Positions 47,657-57,658 of a DNA stretch of 64,000 bases are shown piece by piece. Every line of letters begins with the position of its first letter. Position 1 is the first letter of the stretch. Source of the DNA: Cocos nucifera (taxonomy: Eukaryota > Streptophyta > Magnoliopsida > Arecales > Arecaceae). Both the position numbers and the translations under genes were made by a program. Location of the stretch: positions 186,001 to 250,000 of the forward strand of contig QRFJ01002118.1 in NCBI GenBank assembly GCA_006176705.1, read 5' to 3'. A model generated the notes under the pieces. That model had not been told where the DNA came from. It searched no databases and was given only the letters and a program-made list of their open reading frames with translations.

Positions 47657-48255
47657 TGTGAGCTCAAAAGTGGCGCTCCCAAGTCTTGAAAATATGAGAA
47701 GATAGGTCATGGAAAGACGGAAGCAAGTCGGAAGAGAAATTAGCTCGGATAGCAAAGTTCAGAAATTAGGCTGGCTCATCCTAAGATTGAGCCGGCTAAG
47801 TTGGAAACTAGGCTGGCTCAGTTCAGAACTGAGTCGGCTATATCTTAGAGAAAAATCTAGATAGAAAGCAACATTTTTGGGCTATTAGGATAGTACATAA
47901 CTGAGTCTGAGCCGATCCAATCGTAGGTTAGTCAGCTCAGTCTAAAACTAGGTCGGCTCAGTTTTTGCAGATTTATTTTATGTACATGGGATGTTTGGGT
48001 TTTGGAGAATTTTTCTATGAGCTTGGGGCTTGACACTTTTGTAAAGTATAAATACTAGAAATAGGTTAAGGTTGGATATGGTGCTAAATTCATTAAATAA
48101 AGCTCTTTTCTTTAAGAAAACTCTTATGCTCTCTTTTTCTCTTTTCTTTTGAATCCATTATTTTGCTTCCGCATTGATTCTAGGAGATTGTTCCTTATTG
48201 CTTGGCTAATCACCAGTAGCCACGCTAATCTGAGAGAGGATAGTTTATCCCAACA
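47657..48255 (+). repeat. Element A 3' LTR
   Basis: 599 bp, TGTGAGCTCAAAAG to CCCAACA, with a palindrome array at 47765-47965 and TATAAAT at about 48045. Confidence 0.88.
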
Positions 48256-48520
48256 TCTTATGCATTTCATAAGTAGATAAATGTATAAATAGTTTGAATG
48301 ACACATCATCAGTAAGTTGAAAGGTGTTGCAAAAATCTCTTATATGGTTTAATATCTCGTATGGATGACTTTTGGTTTATGTGCTATAAAAGCTTATTGA
48401 TATTGTGATATCTTGTGACTGTTCATTTGAGAGTGTGTCGTGAGACTGCTCATTTGAGAGTATGTCATGATGGGAGATTGCTCATATGAGAGTGTGTCGG
48501 GTGTGATTATCCATATGAGA
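48256..48520 (+). repeat. Old flank of A with short tandem repeats
   Basis: This continues the sequence left of A (8478). From about 48416 it contains three to four imperfect copies of a roughly 30-base unit with TCATTTGAGAGTGTGTC. No gene. It is interrupted by element F at 48521. Confidence 0.5.
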
Positions 48521-50803
48521 TGTTAGATGTGTGCCCTAGAAGCCAGATTGGCTAAATACTTATAATACACTTCTAAGGATAATTTTATAATTTTGACTAT
48601 AAATTAATAAAAGGATTGTTTTCTATCATAGTATGTATTTAAAGTGTCTATGATACATCATTTGAGTTAATGGTAATGACAATTTATATTTTCAAGAGTT
48701 GAAAATTTGAGACATGAATTTTCATAATTAACTCATAAACTACTCTCGATCGTAGGATCATCATGAGGATGGTGATCGATCCGAAAGATTGATGTACAAT
48801 TGCTTTTTTAGGATAGATATGTCTTGAGTCTATGGTGTGGAGATACTAGAGTGAGAGTATAGGTACTCATTAGCGAACGAGGACACTGCGCATGACTACC
48901 TCGAGCAGTCATAAGGAAGTCTACCTTCTCATTGATGATTGACTCCATGTTGTAGTGGTGTATCTGGTTCTTTGGCATGAGATGCATCGACAGTTCACCT
49001 TGAGGATATTATAGATTGACTATACGATAACTCAGTCTTCTAGCTATTCGAAATCCTGAGGTATATGTTGGCTATAGCATGTTCATTATAGAAATTAGAT
49101 TGCACCAATAGGGGATCTATCTACCTCAATGGATGAGGAGCACCCCTATGATAATCATGAGATTGAGTTCTTTAGCCCATATTTATGGCAGAGTGAAGAT
49201 GATAGAAAGAGTTTCTATTAGAGTTTCACATTGGACTCGAATCGAATGATTAATTTATATGATAGATATTGGGATTGACGAGTTCACCTTAACCCAAATC
49301 CTCTCAGGGCTCAAGATAGAAGAACCCAATCACACAGGTAGCTACACTAAGAGGTTCACTTTTGGTTCTGATGGATTGCCACCATATACTACTAGGTGTC
49401 ACTAGTAGATTTTTGGAGCAATTAAAATAATTTAGTTGATCAATTATTCTAATTGTATGAATCAGAAAAAGTTTTAGTCTATCGAAAGATATTTTGATGA
49501 TGTCGATGATAGAGATCACGATATGTCTCAATACCATACAAAACTAAATCTAACTAGATCACACAAACAACAGTTTGAGCCTGGATGTCATCAATTGAAC
49601 TAACCCAGTTCAATTGATTTAGATTAGATCCAATTAGGTTCAAGAAAATCATGCTAGCATATGATTGAGCCTAACATTCTCTTTTTGTAATCATTTGGGT
49701 TCATTTTGTCTGAGCCAAATTTATTTGGGCATATTCATGAACCTTGTCTTAGTCTGACTGGAGCCTGTCCAGATCAAAAAAAGATTGTCTTAATTCATTA
49801 GATGGATTTAAGACAATACCTGCCAATTTCTGTCACTTGCTAATTCCTATTTTTGGATATAGGTCAACAGTTAATCCTGGACACTTGGACATAGGGCCAT
49901 ATATCATGCACCAATAGGAGAGCACCTAGGGCTCTTGTCCCCTTACTAAAAGAGGTAAGAGAGAGAAAATATGCAACCCTAGGCATGTGCCCCATATGGA
50001 TAAGAGATGGAGTCCCATACATATGAGACTCTAGGATTTTTTGATGGGATTAAATACGTAGGTGCCAAAGACTTTTGCTTTATCCAGTCTTGGCGCAACC
50101 TATGTGGATTTTTGAGGGACTCTCATCTGAGTGGATCAAATAACATCATCCCACCAATCAGATTTAGATCTGATTGAATGAAGGCCTCTGATTGGCCGGG
50201 ATGATGTGGCACTGCATGGTGCAGCAGGGTCTATTTAAACCCTATCTACGCTTAGGGTTTAGAACTCTTGCATAATTCCCACACCCCAAGGCTACCTCTC
50301 TCTCTTTTTCATGCCCCATCTGATCCTCTCTCTCCCCTCTCCATGCTTATGGAGTTGGGCACAGATTCAAGTACCATCCAAAGAAGAAAGGCGCCTAGAT
50401 CAGGAAGAAGGTAGCACTACTAAAAGAGATGATTGCTACTTCTTCAAAAGAAGTTTTGAAAAACTTCAAGATTAGATCCAGATCTAATTTTCGAAGAAAT
50501 AATTCAAAAGAAGAAAACCTCCAAATCCTGTCTGAGTGGACACTGATAGAGGCCAGGCGCGTGCGTGTTTCCTTCCAGAACCTCAGGATCAATCAGGATC
50601 ATCATAGGATAATTTGATTACACAAAATAAGATATGAAATTAAATTAGATTTAATTTTATTTATATTTTTAATATCAAATCTTTAGGATTAGATTCAAAA
50701 TATCATGGATCTGATTATGATCATAATTTTTTTTTTTAAAATATTTCTTCAAATTCAATCAGATCTGAACGATCCTGTGCTAGAAAATAAGATTTTTCCT
50801 TCA
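48521..50803 (+). repeat. Element F 5' LTR
   Basis: 2283 bp, starts TGTTAGATGTGTGCC, ends TTTTTCCTTCA. It is clearly diverged from its own 3' LTR. Confidence 0.85.
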
Positions 50804-50819
50804 ACTGATATCAGAGCCA
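50804..50819 (+). promoter_or_regulatory. Element F primer binding site
   Basis: ACTGATATCAGAGCCA directly after the LTR; one base differs from the site of D. Confidence 0.8.
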
Positions 50820-51090
50820 AGTTTGGATGCACCATGATTAGAGAATCATTAGATAAGAGTTGTCCACTCCTCAATTGATCCATCACCAATAACTATTAAA
50901 TGAGGTGATGAGCCAGTCGGTGAGACCGCACCACCCACTAGAAATCAATAATTATGAAAATTTTTGCATCTCTACCAAGAAAGTATAGGGATCCAAGTAA
51001 ATAGAGGAAGCTTAATTTATTTAAAAATAAAATTTTTAAATAAATTGATTAAGTCTAATTATAAAATCAAACTAGAAACTTTGACTCTCT
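50820..51090 (+). other. Element F leader, shortened
   Basis: After GAGCCAAGTTTGGA the sequence jumps to TGCACCATGATTAGAG, which in D lies about 1.6 kb further on (23850). The retained part includes the uninterrupted site into which the solo LTR and C2 inserted in D. A possible acceptor CTCTCTATAG lies at 51085-51094. Confidence 0.7.
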
Positions 51091-51840
51091 ATAGAAAAAT
51101 ATCTGCTTCCAACTCACTAGCCCGTATCCTGGACACCCATAGACTGACTGGACCCAACTACAAGGATTGGCTCAAGAACTTTAAAATTATTTTGGGTTTC
51201 GAGAAGTTAACTTATGTATTGGAATCAGGATCCTCCCACCTTACCAGCCCATCCATCCGTTGAATCAGAGAGCGTCTCTCGAAAAAGTGGATAGACGAAG
51301 ATAATAAGGCCAGATATTACATGTTGGGCTCGATGTCTGATGAGCTCCAGCGCCAACATGAAGATATCGGGACTGCTCGCCAAATGTTGGCTCACCTGCA
51401 AGAGATGTTTGGTGAACAGAGTCGCGCAGCCAAATATCAAGTCACGAAATGACTTTTTAAGGCTAAGATGCATGATGGGCAGTCAGTCCAAGATCACTGT
51501 CTGATGATGATCAAGGACTTGGAAGAGCTTGAGAAGCTCGGTGTGAAGTTAGATCTTGGATCTGCAGAATGATATTATTCTGCAATCCTTGACTGATGCA
51601 TATGGGCAATTCATCATGAATTACCACATGCATAAACTTCAAAATTCCTTGGCCGAATTAATGAATATGCTGGTCACCGCTGAGCTTTCTATGAAAGGTT
51701 CTAAAGGCTCAGTTCTTGCTATGGAATGGACTTCTTCCAAAAGAAAGTCTTATGGAAAGAAAAAGAAGTCCATGAAAAAGCAGAAGGATGGAAGGTGGGC
51801 AAAGAAGAAGAAGGCAGAGCCGAAGAAGAAGGATCGATAA
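51091..51840 (+). pseudogene. Element F gag, frameshifted
   Basis: ISASNSLARILDTHRLTG and NYKDWLKNFKI mark the gag N terminus (51097-51190). The middle (MLGSMSDELQRQHED, HCLMMIKDLEELEKLG) is in another frame. MDLQNDIILQSLTDAYG to the Lys-rich KKKAEPKKK is open at 51556-51840. There is no ATG at the start. There are at least two frameshifts and one stop. Confidence 0.8.
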
Positions 51841-53460
51841 GTCAAAGGAAAGTATTTTCCATTGCAACAGCGACGGCCATTGGAAGCGGAACTGCCCTAC
51901 TTACCTGGCCACCCTGAAGAACAAGAAGGAAGGTCCTTCTGGAGGTATGCTCGTTATTGAGTCTAACCTTACGGATTTCTTCTGCATCCAGTTGGGTGCT
52001 TGACTCTGGTTCTAGTGCTCATCTGTGCATGCACTTCTATGCAGGGTCTTGAGGATAGCAGGAGGCTGAGGGATGGAGACATGATCCTACGCGTCGGTAA
52101 TGGGAGCAAGAGTTGCTGCAGTAGCCGTGGGAACATACCCTCTTCGATTACCATCTGGTTTAGACTTAGTTTTGAAAGACTGTTATTATGTGCCTGCAGC
52201 TAGCAGGAATTTGATTTCTGTTTCATGCTTAGCACAAGAAGGCTATGTGATTACCTTTTCTTAAGGACCATTGTAACATTCTTTATGAAAGAAATAAAAT
52301 TGCAAATGGTTTTCTTATTAATGGTCTTTATCAGCTACATATTGATGTACCTATTCTAACTATCGAGCAAAACGTGAATGCCAAATAACCTAGGGATAGT
52401 CCAAATGATAGATATCTATGGCACCTGAGATTAGGTCATATAGCAGAAGATAGGATCAACAAATTGGAGAAAAATGGGCTATTGAGTCCATTGACTTTTG
52501 AGTCATATCCAACTTGTGAATCTTGTCTTCAAGGCAAAATGACTAAACTCCCTTTTGTTAGGACATGGGGAAAGGGCCACAGATCTCCTTGCCCTAGTAC
52601 ATACTGATGTGTGCGGCCCATTTGATGTGCCGGCTAGAGGCAATTTTGTCTACTTCATTACCTTTACCGATGATCTGTCTAGGTATGGGTATGTGTATCT
52701 TATGAGACACAAGTCTGAAGCTTTTGAAAAGTTCAAAGAATTCAGACATGAAGTAGAAAAACAAACTGGAAAAACCCATTAAGGTTCTTCGATCAGATCG
52801 AGGAGGTGAATACCTTAGCCGGAAATTCCTAGACTATCTCAAGGAAAAATGGCATAGTCTCTCAATGGACTCCACCAGGAACACCTCAACTCAACGGGAT
52901 TTCAGAACGGAGAAATCGGACTCTATTGGATATGGTTCGATCCATGATGAGCTTCACAGACCTCCCTGATTTTCTTTGGGGACACTCATTGTTAACTTCA
53001 ATTTATCTACTGAATAGGGTTCCCTCTAAAACCGTTCCTACCACACCGTATGAGATATGGCACATGGTAAGAAACCAAGTCTGAGTCATCTCAGAATTTG
53101 GGGTTGTCCGGCTCATGTCAAAAGACAACAAGCGGACAAGTTAGAGTTTAGGTCCTTTAGAGCTCGATTCATAGGATATCCTAAAGAGTCATTAGGATAC
53201 TATTTCTACATTCCAGAAGACCACAATGTGATTGTGAGTCGACATGCCATCTTTCTTGAAAAATAGTTTATTCAAGATAGCGGCATTGGAAAGCAGATTA
53301 AGCTTGATGAGAAAGTCTCACAAGTACAACGAGCTAAGGACCAATTGGAACCAAATCAGGTTGAGCCAATAAGAACACTACCTCCTCCACCTCGTAGATC
53401 GGAAAGAGTTTTCCATCCCCCTGAAAGATACTTAGGTATTATTTCAGAGGAAGTAGAGGA
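51841..53460 (+). pseudogene. Element F pol, first half: zinc knuckle, protease, integrase
   Basis: The knuckle FHCNSDGHWKRNC (about 51860) lacks its first Cys. Protease retains WVLDSGSSAHLC (Asp codon 52002-52004). The integrase zinc region (LWHLRLGHIAED, CESCLQGKM) and core (HTDVCGPFD, DRGGEY, NGISERRNR) keep all catalytic acids. The frame is broken by small insertions near 52555, 52770, 52845 and 53065 relative to D. Some of these lie in homopolymers. Confidence 0.83.
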
Positions 53461-53462
53461 AA

Positions 53463-54284
53463 ATGTTCCTCGTAGGTAATGGTGCTCATGGTGATGATCC
53501 CAAAACCTACAACGAGGCGATATCAGATATCGACTCCGAGAAATGGCTAGAGGCAATGCAGTCAGAAATTGACTCGATGCACTCAAACCAAGTCTGGACC
53601 TTGGTAGATCCACCAGAAGGTATAGTACCTATTGGGTGTAAATGGATCTTCAAGAGAAAGATTGGTGCAGATGGGAATGTGGAGACATTCAAGGCTAGAC
53701 TAGTGGCAAAAGGTTATAGTCAACGCGAAGGCATTGACTATCAGGATACCTTTTTTCCCAGTGGCTATGCTAAAATCCATCCGCACATTGCTTGCCGTTG
53801 CAGCCTATTTCGATTATGAAATATGGCAAATGGACGTGAAAACGGCATTCTTAAATGGATATCTTGAGGAAGATATCTATATGGAACAGCCGCTAGGTTT
53901 CACATCCAGTGATACTGATCACAAGGTTTGCAAGCTGCAAAGGTCCATATATGGACTTAAGCAAGCATCTCGGAGCTGGAACACTCATTTCAATGATGTG
54001 ATCAAAAAGTTTGGTTTCATCAAAAATGAAGAGGAACCATGTGTTTTCAAAAAGGTCAGTGGGAGCGCTGTTGTCTTCCTCGTATTGTACGTGGATGACA
54101 TCCTCCTTATTGGGAATGATATTCCCATGTTGACACAGTCAAAATATGGTTGTCCAAGGAATTCTCCATGAAAGACCTAGGTGAAGCATCCTTTATTCTA
54201 GGAATTAAGGTCTATAGGGATAGACCGAATAGGATGCTAGGACTTTCACAGAAGATGTACATAGAGGAAAGTACTAAAGAGGTT
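53463..54284 (+). pseudogene. Element F reverse transcriptase, two overlapping frames
   Basis: Frame 53463-53819 covers WTLVDPPEGIVPIGCKW and FKARLVAKGYSQREGIDY. An extra T in a T6 run at about 53751-53756 shifts to frame 53734-54171, which has MDVKTAFLNGYLEEDIYMEQ, SIYGLKQASRSWN and an intact catalytic YVDDILLIG (about 54088). A one- or two-base change near 54150 and an extra A near 54270 break the join to RNase H. This is the best-preserved RT in the window. Confidence 0.87.
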
Positions 54285-54288
54285 TAGT

Positions 54289-55068
54289 ATGGAAAACTCT
54301 AAGAGGGGATTAATACCCTTCAGACATGGTATTCATCTTTCCAAGAAGATGTGCCCTAGCACACCTGAGGAAATAGAACGCATGAGCAAGATCCCTTATG
54401 CTTCTGCAATAGGGAGCCTCATGTATGCCATGCTATGTACACGACCTGATATAGCCCATGCTGTGAGTGTCACAAGCAGATATCAGTCAAATCCAGGTGA
54501 AGAACACTGGACTTCTGTGAAATGTATCCTTAAGTACTTGAGAAGAACTAAGGATATGATGTTGGTCTTTGGTAATGGAGAACTCCAAGTCCAGGGATAC
54601 ACAGACTCGGATTTCATGTCCGATATAGATGATCGAAAGTCGACATCTGGGAGTCTGTTTGTGTGCAATGGTGGTGCTGTCAGCTGGAAGAGTTCCAAGC
54701 AAACTGTGATAGCAGATTCCACCATGGAAGCAGAATATATCGCTGCATCAGAGGCTGCGAAGGAAGCATTCTGGTACAAGAAGTTTGCTGCAGAAATTGG
54801 AGTAATGCCATCAGATGCCATTCCTCTATACTGCGACAACAATGGCGCCATAGCCCTTGCTAAGGAGCCGAGGTCTCACCAGAAATCCAAGCACATTGAG
54901 CGGCGATACCACCTCATCCGCGATTACCTCGAGAAGGGTTACGTCGAGGTCAAGAGAGTCAACTCCACAGATAATGTGGCAGACCCACTTACAAAGCCGT
55001 TGGGCCAGCAGAAGATCGAAGCCCACCTTGAGAAGATGGGACTTAGACTTGTAGCCAATTGGCTTTAG
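54289..55068 (+). CDS. Element F RT C terminus plus RNase H, intact frame
   Basis: 259 uninterrupted codons; they start inside pol, so the first Met is not a real start. The RT tail reads IPYASAIGSLMYAMLCTRPDIAHAV. RNase H has GYTDSDF (Asp), STMEAEYIAAS (Glu) and LYCDNNGAIALAKEP (Asp), then VADPLTKPLGQQ. A 12-base direct repeat (ATTGGCTTTAGG) duplicates the stop codon at 55066-55080. It differs from E1 at only a few positions. Only this part of pol lacks disabling changes. Confidence 0.88.
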   Translation: MENSKRGLIPFRHGIHLSKKMCPSTPEEIERMSKIPYASAIGSLMYAMLCTRPDIAHAVSVTSRYQSNPGEEHWTSVKCILKYLRRTKDMMLVFGNGELQVQGYTDSDFMSDIDDRKSTSGSLFVCNGGAVSWKSSKQTVIADSTMEAEYIAASEAAKEAFWYKKFAAEIGVMPSDAIPLYCDNNGAIALAKEPRSHQKSKHIERRYHLIRDYLEKGYVEVKRVNSTDNVADPLTKPLGQQKIEAHLEKMGLRLVANWL

Positions 55069-55094
55069 GATTGGCTTTAGGACAAGTGGGAGAT

Positions 55095-55650
55095 TGTTAG
55101 ATATATGTGCCCTAGAAGCCAGAATTGGCTGACACTTGTAATACACTTCTAGGGGCAAAATTATAATTTTGACTATAATCAATAAAATGGGTTATTTTCT
55201 ATCACATATGTGTATTTAGTGTCTGTGATACATCCTTTGAGTTAATGGTAATGATAATTCATATTTTCAAGAGTTGAAAATTTAAGACATGAATAATCAT
55301 TATTAACTCATAAAATGCTCCCGACCATAGGATCATCACGAGGATGGTGATTGATCCGGAAGGTTGGTGTACAATCGCTTCTCTTTAGTAGATGAGTCTT
55401 GAGTCTACGGTGTGGAGACACCGGAGCGAGAGTACAGGTACTCGTTAGAGAACGAGGGCACTGAGCGTGACCACCTCGAGTAGTCATTAGGAAGTCTACC
55501 TTCTCGTCAATGACTGACTCGATGCTGCAGTAGTGTGTCTGGTTCTTTGACCTGAGGTGCATCGGCAGTTCACCTTGAGGGTGTTATAGTTTGACTACAC
55601 CATTACTCGGTCTCCTAGCCATATGGAACCCTGAGGTGTATGTTGGCTAT
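55095..55650 (+). repeat. Element F 3' LTR, truncated
   Basis: Starts TGTTAGATATATG after CAAGTGGGAGAT. It is nearly identical to E1 30057-30632, then identity stops abruptly after TTGGCTAT. Confidence 0.85.
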
Positions 55651-55790
55651 TTAAAATGTAGAAGTGGAGATCTAATAAAATCAATGTAGAGGGATATAAA
55701 ACAAGTCCATAAACCATTGGCAAAATAATAGAAAAAGTTTCAATTTAAATTTTTGACATAAATTTTAAAAAGAGAAATTTCATAGCTGTA
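55651..55790 (+). repeat. Degenerate D/E-type LTR remnant
   Basis: AAGTCCATAAACC and AATAATAGAAAAAGTTTC still match E1's LTR (AAGTCCAGAAGCC, AATAATAGAAAGAGTTTC) but with deletions and many changes, unlike the sequence just before it. Confidence 0.5.
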
Positions 55791-57658
55791 TGCCATATGC
55801 GTTGGTTGTTCTCATAACCAAGTGGTGTGGAGATACTAATATGGCATCCAGATGAGATGTAGGAGTACATCTATACCGAACATGACCAATGTAGCACTCT
55901 ACTATCAAGAGTAGCTAGCTAAGGCCAATGGGTATAAGTGTCCCTCCGATCTCAGATCACCATGGTGACTTGTAAGCAACTCACTATACTTTGGTGCCGG
56001 ACTGTCGTATTTCTAATATAGGTTCGAAAGATTTTTGGGTATAGTCAAGTATTTGTAAAGTCAGTGTGTGAGTTAAGATGGGATTGACCACTCCTGATTA
56101 ACTTCAGGAAGAGAATGACTCGTTGTATTTCAATTTAGCAAAATCTAGGCCCGGGTAATCCTCGTGAGGTGTCACAAGATTTGCAAAATTTTGAGACACA
56201 ATAGAGATGACTTGTATGAGTGTTAATAGCGTACTCAAAGTTGTCTTGAGCATTGTTGGTCATAGGGATGAATTATACGGTAACCATGGGCCAGGGTTTT
56301 AAGAATGTTGCTTTGTATACATTCGACCTATCCGGATATTGGGAACCATTGCTATATGAAAACTTCGATTGGTATAGAAATTAGTTCCTATGCTATCAGC
56401 TTAGGTTCGAACCTATGAGGTCACACATATTAGAGCTTGTAACCTGATCAGATGGTTAATCAACGATTGAGAATCATTTTAAGATCAATCGATCAATACG
56501 ATTGATGTTTGACCTAATGTAAGTGTTGTAGGAGGATCGATTTTCAATTGGATTGCTAATTGGCTCAATTTGATTGATCAATCAGGCTATGATCAAGTCT
56601 AATTGAATTAGATTCAACTATAATTAGTTTAGACTTAGTTAGATTAAATCTAGTTGGTTTATTGGATAAGCCAATTGTAAGAAAAAATAATTTCTTGTTT
56701 GATTAGGACTCGGGTGCACCTAATTAACTTAGAATTTAAATCAGATTTAAATCTTGATTTAATTTGATTTAATTGGACTCCTAGTTAGAATAGGATCATC
56801 TTTAATTGGATTGTATTTAATCTAATTTAAATAAAATTTAAATTAGGTTCAAACCTATTTTGACCTAGTCAATCAAGAGGAGTCCTAGTTGGATTGGTAC
56901 TCTTTCTCTTTCTCTTGCGCCTAAAAGCCCATGTCCACACCTTTTATTTCTGATGTTTTATATGAATTCCCATGCCTAAGAAAGTGTCTCCACATCCACT
57001 TCTCATTGGTTTAGGAATTTGTTTTGACTTGGTCAAAACTAGAAAGTGGTTAGGATTAGTTTCCGATTTGATAGAGTCCCTTTTGACCAAAACTTCTTCC
57101 CTCCTTCATTTGGATTTTTTCCCCATGCCATCCAACCTTTTCTCCACCCTTCTCCCTAGGTTTTTGTGCATTGGTTTTCTGGTTCTCACACCTAAAATCC
57201 AGGAAGGGGCATCCAAGAGTTGGATGCCCCATAGGAGTCCATAAAATACTAGGTTTGACCTAGTCATCCATATATTATTGGGGCACCTTCTATGAGATGG
57301 TTTGAGGATGTGATAAATCCCAAAAAATTCATAAAGAAAACTAGAGGAAAAGGAGGAGTAGGCATGGTGGTTTTGGGATGCCAAGATTCTTGGAGAAGAG
57401 CCTTCAATTGAGACATTAAAGGTTGATGTCTTGAAGAGACAAGGTAAGAGAAGATTGTCTTCTCTTTATTTTTCTTTTATTTATTTTTTTTCTTGTTTAT
57501 TCTTTATGATTTTTTTTATGATAAAAATCTGAGAGAGAGAAAAATAGGGCATGGGGATAAGTGCTCCACGTTGTTGGGGCATGGTGTTCTTTTTGGATAT
57601 GATTTGATCATGTCCTGATGAGAGAAGAAGAAGAGAAGAACGTCTTCGCTTAGGATTT
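55791..57658 (+). repeat. Partial LTR of the B/H family (G)
   Basis: It matches the reverse complement of the LTR at 59687-62588 and, less closely, the B LTR. Landmarks include TGCCATATGCGTTGG...CTCATAACCAAG, GGTATAAGTGTCCCT, ACCATGGTGACTTG and GTAGGAGGATCGAT. The first roughly 300 bp of the LTR and its terminal end are missing. Non-coding; it is cut by the CACTA element at 57659. Confidence 0.7.

Larger units (their letters stand above)
8479..48255 (+). mobile_element. Ty1/copia retrotransposon A, outermost element of the nest
   Basis: Two LTRs of about 600 bp (8479-9092 and 47657-48255) begin TGYGAGCTC and end CCCAACA. They bracket gag, protease, integrase, RT and RNase H in copia order. 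Flanking 5-mers are TCTTG (8474-8478) and TCTTA (48256-48260), a decayed target duplication. RT is split at 12204/46452 by element B. Removing B and everything within it leaves an ordinary copia element of roughly 5.5 kb. The coding region has many stops and the integrase has lost a catalytic Asp, so it is inactive. Confidence 0.9.
48521..55650 (+). mobile_element. Ty1/copia element F (D/E family), 3' LTR truncated
   Basis: The 5' LTR (48521-50803, TGTTAGATGTGTG) is followed by primer site ACTGATATCAGAGCC, a much shortened leader, gag, pol and a 3' LTR that starts at 55095 (TGTTAGATATATG) and breaks off at 55650. The 5' LTR belongs to the D-like subfamily while the 3' LTR and RNase H are nearly identical to E1, so the copy is mosaic or mis-assembled. 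No target duplication can be shown because the right end is missing. Confidence 0.85.
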
